From Desulfobacteraceae bacterium (lineage in GTDB: Bacteria > Desulfobacterota > Desulfobacteria > Desulfobacterales > Desulfobacteraceae), in assembly GCA_003354055.1 (NCBI GenBank), contig PIVQ01000229.1, positions 1 to 9,776 on the forward strand: a DNA stretch of 9,776 nt, read 5' to 3'. The notes under the pieces were generated by a model. It searched no databases. It saw only the letters and a list, made by a program, of their open reading frames with translations, and was not told the DNA's origin. Shown here piece after piece: positions 6,809 through 9,776 of this stretch. The translations under genes were made by a program, and so were the position numbers. The number at the start of each line of letters is the position of its first letter. The stretch's first letter is position 1.

Positions 6809-7723
6809 TCAGCGGGTCAGGCAGGATGTGAATTCTTTAAAAATCCGGGGTGAAAATTTTCCTGCAATCACCTCATTCTTAATCAGATTCAATGTATCAA
6901 AAGGTTTTTTGGCCTTTCGAAAGGCTTTTTCCCGATAGGTCAGGGCCTCATAGCAATCAATAAATCCAATGAGTTGGCTTTCCCGGCAGAGGATGTTTGT
7001 GCCGTTGGGATACCCGCTTTTGTCCAGGCGTTCGTGATGTTCCAGGGCAACATTGGCCACGGCGATGTTAAAATCCGTGTTTAAGATGATCATGTCGTGC
7101 CCTGCTTCCGCATGGCCCTGATATTGTTTGAACTGCTTTTCAGTCAGCCGGTCCTTTGTTTCAAGAATACGTTTATCCAGAGTTGAGGCGCCCACGTCAT
7201 GGAGCAGGGCGCAAAGGGCCAGGGTGGCTGTTTCTTTGTCGGACAGCCCCATGGTAAAGCAGTATTGAAGTGTCAGTGCCGTCACATTTACCGTGTGCTC
7301 TATCATCATATTGGATACGGATGAGATTTTTGACAGATACTCCATGGTGGAGTGATCCCGGTCAAGGTTCTTGAACAGGATATCAATGGTTTCGGGCAGG
7401 GCAAGCATGACTGTTGCCTGGCCAGGTGTCAGGGCTTCCCGGACAATATTACCCAGGGCAGTTTTGATCTCGACAAGTCCGCCTTGGGCCACCTGTTTTG
7501 CAAATTCCATGTTCAGGCCCGCTGTCAGTTCCTTCAGGGCTTTTTCCTTGTCTCTGTTATCAATGAACAACTGAGGATAACGGGTCTGGGTGGTCCGTTC
7601 AGAATCCAGAACCTCTCCCGTTTTTTTGTAAAGGATAAATTCGCCGTCTTTTGACTGATAGTAAAACGGAACGGTTTTAAAAAACTGGACCTGGGATGCT
7701 CTAACTCTAAAATATTCCGACAC
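6809..7723 (-). CDS. HD-GYP domain protein (probable cyclic di-GMP phosphodiesterase family)
   Basis: The product has 304 residues. The start is a GTG at 7723 with AAAGG eight bases upstream. The N-terminal ~90 residues, with FYYQSKDGEFILYKK, resemble the variable beta-rich domain often found ahead of HD-GYP modules. The HD-GYP domain covers about 130-300. Visible motifs are His143 (HTVN), His175-Asp176 in the HDVGA signature, His204 (GHAEAG), His229-His230 (HHERLDKSGYP, ending in GYP at 237-239) and Asp256 (DCYEALT). These are the residues expected to bind the metals. The Lys that normally follows HDxG is Ala179, and the usual DG before the GYP segment is DK, so activity may be altered. There is no membrane segment. 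The gene begins 62 bases after the MetF-like gene on the same strand and is likely co-transcribed. Confidence 0.88.
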   Translation of the reverse strand: MSEYFRVRASQVQFFKTVPFYYQSKDGEFILYKKTGEVLDSERTTQTRYPQLFIDNRDKEKALKELTAGLNMEFAKQVAQGGLVEIKTALGNIVREALTPGQATVMLALPETIDILFKNLDRDHSTMEYLSKISSVSNMMIEHTVNVTALTLQYCFTMGLSDKETATLALCALLHDVGASTLDKRILETKDRLTEKQFKQYQGHAEAGHDMIILNTDFNIAVANVALEHHERLDKSGYPNGTNILCRESQLIGFIDCYEALTYREKAFRKAKKPFDTLNLIKNEVIAGKFSPRIFKEFTSCLTR

Positions 7724-7785
7724 CGATTGAACCTTTGAATACCATAGTTGACGTGGTTGTTAATTAATTTCAGATAAGCGCCATT

Positions 7786-8604
7786 TTAAAGGATTTGGTC
7801 AAGAATGTCAAACCGGTCAAAGGGGGGCATGACACAGGCTCCTGCAAACATTTCCCGCGCCAGGGCCAGCATTTCACGGCTGTTCTTTATACCGGCATCC
7901 AATGGAGTCTCACTGTTTTTCATTTCCTGCTGCAAGTGCTCAGGAACCGCAATGCCTGCCACCTTGGTATGGAGGAAGACAGTATGTTTAACGGTGAGCA
8001 GAGGTAAAATCCCCATGATAACCGGCACCCGGATATGTTTAAGACCGGTTTTGAGGCGTTGGGCGGTGTCGCGGTCATAGACCGGCTGAGTCACGATAAA
8101 CTGGCATCCGGCCTTTGCCTTTTTTTCGATTCGTTTAATTTCATGGTCAAGGCCGTCAACCTCTGGTCTGTAATCCAGCACAGCACCCGTGCTCAACCCG
8201 GATTCTCTGGCCATGGAGATCAGATCACAGACATTCAGGTCATTTACCGTGGTGGTCGGTGTCTCCCTGGTTTGTCCGGAAGGATCTCCGGTAACGGCAA
8301 TTACGGTATCAATCCCTAAAGCCCTGGCCCCCCAGAGTTCTGCCTGGAGACCGAGCCGGTTGTGATCCCGGACCGTGAAATGGAGGATGGCGGGCTTCCC
8401 TGTTTTTTGCTGGAGAATATTTGAAAAGGCCATGGCCGACATTCTGGGCTTGGCAACCGGGTTGGATGCCACAGAGAAGCCGTCAAATGTCAGGTTTGAA
8501 ATGGCGTTTATTTTTTCCAGGAGCGGGCCGGTTTCATGGCCGGCTGGTGGTACCACTTCCAATGTGATTTTGAACCTGTCCGGATCAGTTAAGAGAAATG
8601 ACAT
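7786..8604 (-). CDS. Methylenetetrahydrofolate reductase (MetF-like)
   Basis: This 272-residue protein resembles the catalytic TIM-barrel domain of 5,10-methylenetetrahydrofolate reductase. That enzyme reduces methylene-THF to methyl-THF, using FAD, for methionine synthesis or the methyl branch of the Wood-Ljungdahl pathway. Supporting motifs are LEVVPPAG near the N-terminus (the catalytic Glu strand), VTGDPSG (flavin-binding loop), FIVTQPVYD (substrate strand) and MPPFDRFDIL near the C-terminus. The ATG has a strong AAGGAGG a few bases upstream. The length suits the single-domain bacterial form without the eukaryotic regulatory half. The zinc-ribbon partner MetV, often encoded beside metF in acetyl-CoA-pathway bacteria, is not adjacent in this window. 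The nearest gene downstream is the HD-GYP protein. The reductase family is clear; which pathway it serves here is not. Confidence 0.9.
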   Translation of the reverse strand: MSFLLTDPDRFKITLEVVPPAGHETGPLLEKINAISNLTFDGFSVASNPVAKPRMSAMAFSNILQQKTGKPAILHFTVRDHNRLGLQAELWGARALGIDTVIAVTGDPSGQTRETPTTTVNDLNVCDLISMARESGLSTGAVLDYRPEVDGLDHEIKRIEKKAKAGCQFIVTQPVYDRDTAQRLKTGLKHIRVPVIMGILPLLTVKHTVFLHTKVAGIAVPEHLQQEMKNSETPLDAGIKNSREMLALAREMFAGACVMPPFDRFDILDQIL

Positions 8605-8658
8605 TATGCCTCCTTAAAGTTGGACCGTTGGGAACCGCTATAAACCAGATTGTTACCC

Positions 8659-8688
8659 AGTATGAACCAGAACAGGGGGCCGGGTCAA
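8659..8688 (-). promoter_or_regulatory. Candidate promoter for the metF-like gene
   Basis: On the minus strand, TTGACC (8688-8683; five of six) and CATACT (8664-8659; four of six) are separated by 18 bases. The leader to the ATG at 8604 would be about 48 bases. The position and fit are reasonable, but there is no independent support. Confidence 0.35.
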
Positions 8689-8733
8689 ATCCTATGTCTA
8701 TTCTTATCCCAGAAGGCCTGGGGCTAATGATTT

Positions 8734-8748
8734 GAAATATCAGGATTT
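8734..8748 (+). repeat. 15-base direct repeat, copy 2
   Basis: GAAATATCAGGATTT is identical to positions 84-98, in the same orientation and also in non-coding DNA upstream of a plus-strand gene. Its GG overlaps the -24 part of the sigma-54-like element described at 8742-8756; copy 1 lacks the matching -12 element. Confidence 0.4.
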
Positions 8749-8756
8749 TTTCTTGC
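8742..8756 (+). promoter_or_regulatory. Sigma-54-like element upstream of the cytochrome operon
   Basis: AGGATTTTTTCTTGC has GG and GC at the 12-base distance required for -24/-12 promoters, and a full TTGC at the -12 side. The -24 side is poor (AGGATT instead of TGGCAC). The implied leader is almost 150 bases. It is listed as a possibility only. Confidence 0.25.
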
Positions 8757-8804
8757 CGTAACCCAGATGTAATGATAATGTTGCAATTGTTACAGAATCG
8801 TTCC

Positions 8805-8834
8805 TTGCTGCGAAAATCGTCTTTTGCGTATAAA
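8805..8834 (+). promoter_or_regulatory. Candidate sigma-70 promoter for the cytochrome operon
   Basis: TTGCTG (8805-8810) and TATAAA (8829-8834) are separated by 18 bases. The -10 has five of six consensus matches and the -35 three of six. Transcription would begin around 8841, about 75 bases before the start codon. Confidence 0.35.
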
Positions 8835-8902
8835 AAAGAGTCATTTTAATTTGTAAGTTCCATATATTCAGGCCTGTTCAGCTTGTCCGGGTCTGGAAAA
8901 AG

Positions 8903-8909
8903 AGGGAGG
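8903..8909 (+). promoter_or_regulatory. Ribosome binding site that fixes a TTG start
   Basis: AGGGAGG lies five bases before TTG at 8915. The first in-frame ATG, at 8933, is 23 bases away, too far for this site. The spacing therefore favours the TTG start for the cytochrome gene. Confidence 0.7.
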
Positions 8910-8914
8910 TTGTT

Positions 8915-9451
8915 TTGGGTCTTAGCTACAAGATGCGTCTGGTGGTTCTGGTTGTCGGGCTCTGCATTCTGGGCGGCAGCGGTCTGTTGGTCAAGGGATT
9001 GCTGGTGCCAAAGTCTTTCGGGGTTTACGGGCCCTATCGGGCAGATGCCATCCAGGAAGAGACTAAGCTTCCCATCCGTCACGGTACAAATGACTCCTGC
9101 TACTCATGCCACACCTATGAGGCCAAGAGTCACAAGAAAGGCCTCCATAAAACCATATCCTGTGAATTTTGCCACGGCCCATATGCAGATCATGTGGGGG
9201 GCAATAAGAAAATCGGTACCCTGCCTGTGAAAACCGAAAAAGAAATTACCACCCTCTGCCTTCGCTGCCATAATACGGAAATCAAGGCCAGATCGGAGCA
9301 GGTGATCAAGACCGTGGCCATGCCGGATCATTTGAAAGATCAGCATGTCAAGCTGACTCACGACTGCAACCAATGTCACTATGTCCACGCTCCGTTGAAA
9401 TACATCAACCGGGCCAAACAAATCACTGGGTTGACGGAGAAAAAACTATGA
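8915..9451 (+). CDS. Membrane-anchored tetrahaem cytochrome c
   Basis: The product is 178 residues from the TTG start chosen by the upstream AGGGAGG. One hydrophobic segment (about residues 8-30) should anchor or export it, leaving the haem domain on the periplasmic side. Four CxxCH haem c sites are visible: C62-H66 (CYSCH), C83-H87 (CEFCH), C115-H119 (CLRCH) and C151-H155 (CNQCH). His78, His143 and His149 are candidates for distal haem ligands. The CEFCHGP context is typical of small multihaem cytochromes of deltaproteobacteria. The next gene, an iron-sulfur subunit, overlaps by four bases. Together they look like the start of a quinone-linked membrane redox complex of the alternative-complex-III or Qrc type, in which a membrane NrfD-like subunit is usually also encoded. 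That subunit would lie beyond the right edge, so complex identity is not settled. Confidence 0.9.
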   Translation: MGLSYKMRLVVLVVGLCILGGSGLLVKGLLVPKSFGVYGPYRADAIQEETKLPIRHGTNDSCYSCHTYEAKSHKKGLHKTISCEFCHGPYADHVGGNKKIGTLPVKTEKEITTLCLRCHNTEIKARSEQVIKTVAMPDHLKDQHVKLTHDCNQCHYVHAPLKYINRAKQITGLTEKKL

Positions 9452-9776
9452 AGATGACACCGCCGACACCGGATATGAAAAAACGTTCCTTTCTGAAAAA
9501 GGTTTTAAACGGCACTATTGCCGGATCCCTTTATATGGTCTTTCCCATGAGCGCGGGTTCTTCCGGGTCATCGAAAGTTCTTGATTCTCCTGCGGCATTC
9601 CTGCCGTCGGAGCAGTTACCGGGAATCCGGAATCAGGACTATAATATCCTGGACCAGGATTTTGCCTTTATCGTGGACATTACCCGGTGTATCGGCTGCG
9701 GCTCCTGCTGTGTGGCGGACAAAAGGGAGTACAATGTACCGGACGGCAATTACAGGACCTGGGTGGAACGCTACGT
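9448..9776 (+). CDS. 4Fe-4S iron-sulfur subunit with Tat-like signal, partial (runs off window)
   Basis: The 5' 109 codons of a longer gene are present. The ATG overlaps the cytochrome stop (ATGA), with GGAG eight bases upstream. Residues 12-17 read KRSFLK, a variant of the Tat motif with Lys in place of the first Arg. A hydrophobic stretch (about 19-36) follows, so periplasmic export with a folded cofactor is likely. A ferredoxin motif begins at residue 81: Cys81, Cys84, Cys87, Cys88, then Asp91 where the fourth cysteine (CxxCxxCxxxC) is expected. The following EYNVPDG and YRTWVERY segments match the iron-sulfur subunits that accompany NrfD-type or molybdopterin oxidoreductases. Its job would be electron transfer between the membrane quinone site and the cytochrome. 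The other cluster motifs, normally further along, are outside the window. Confidence 0.85.
   Translation, partial: MKMTPPTPDMKKRSFLKKVLNGTIAGSLYMVFPMSAGSSGSSKVLDSPAAFLPSEQLPGIRNQDYNILDQDFAFIVDITRCIGCGSCCVADKREYNVPDGNYRTWVERY

Larger units (their letters stand above)
8605..8914. other. Divergent regulatory region between metF-like gene and cytochrome operon
   Basis: I see no gene in these 310 bases. They hold a minus-strand promoter candidate for the metF-like gene (8659-8688), a small CCCAG/CTGGG hairpin (8708-8722) with no T-run, and the second copy of the 15-base repeat (8734-8748). On the plus strand they also hold a sigma-54-like element (8742-8756) and a sigma-70-like promoter (8805-8834), both facing the cytochrome operon. 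Confidence 0.55.

Noticed and set aside
7352..8617. Plus-strand frames opposite the HD-GYP and MetF-like genes
   Set aside because: Both minus-strand genes have clear family motifs and ribosome binding sites; the opposite frames have neither.
8708..8722. CCCAG/CTGGG hairpin as a terminator
   Set aside because: The stem is only five base pairs, no T-run follows on either strand, and it lies between divergent genes where no terminator is expected.

Overview
The window looks like chromosomal DNA of an anaerobic, cytochrome-rich deltaproteobacterium, most likely a sulfate reducer of the Desulfobacterales. This is inferred from gene content: a membrane-anchored tetrahaem cytochrome c coupled to a Tat-type iron-sulfur protein, a stand-alone methylenetetrahydrofolate reductase, a very large FapA-like (DUF342) protein, and several CheY/HD-GYP signalling proteins. 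No species call can be made from sequence alone. I see no rRNA, tRNA, CRISPR array, transposase or integrase.

Layout. Positions 1-302 are AT-rich and non-coding. A 69-residue protein follows on the plus strand (303-512), then a gene-free gap (513-811). The minus strand then carries three genes, read right to left: a single-domain response regulator (4668-4303), a FapA/DUF342-like protein (4242-1732) and a periplasmic family-3 solute-binding protein (1549-812). A divergent intergenic region (4669-4838) leads into a tight plus-strand operon: M48 lipoprotein protease, zinc-ribbon Nudix hydrolase and CheY-like regulator. Consecutive genes in it are linked by 4-base ATGA overlaps. It converges on a minus-strand pair made of MetF-like reductase (8604-7786) and an HD-GYP protein (7723-6809). 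After a 310-base divergent region, a plus-strand redox operon starts at 8915 with the tetrahaem cytochrome. It continues by ATGA overlap into an iron-sulfur subunit that runs off the right edge.

How the genes may work together. The left and middle parts read as a signalling neighbourhood: two receiver-only proteins, an HD-GYP domain (a family that usually degrades cyclic di-GMP), and a FapA-like protein. The N-terminus of the FapA-like protein carries tandem repeats resembling the two-motif MshEN/GspE-N domain, some of whose members bind cyclic di-GMP. The most interesting observation is that the 69-residue protein at 303-512 is one free-standing copy of that same repeat, with the same 24-11-24 residue architecture. 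The right edge is the beginning of a membrane quinone/cytochrome redox complex. Its ferredoxin-like subunit has Asp where the fourth cysteine of its first visible cluster motif is expected.
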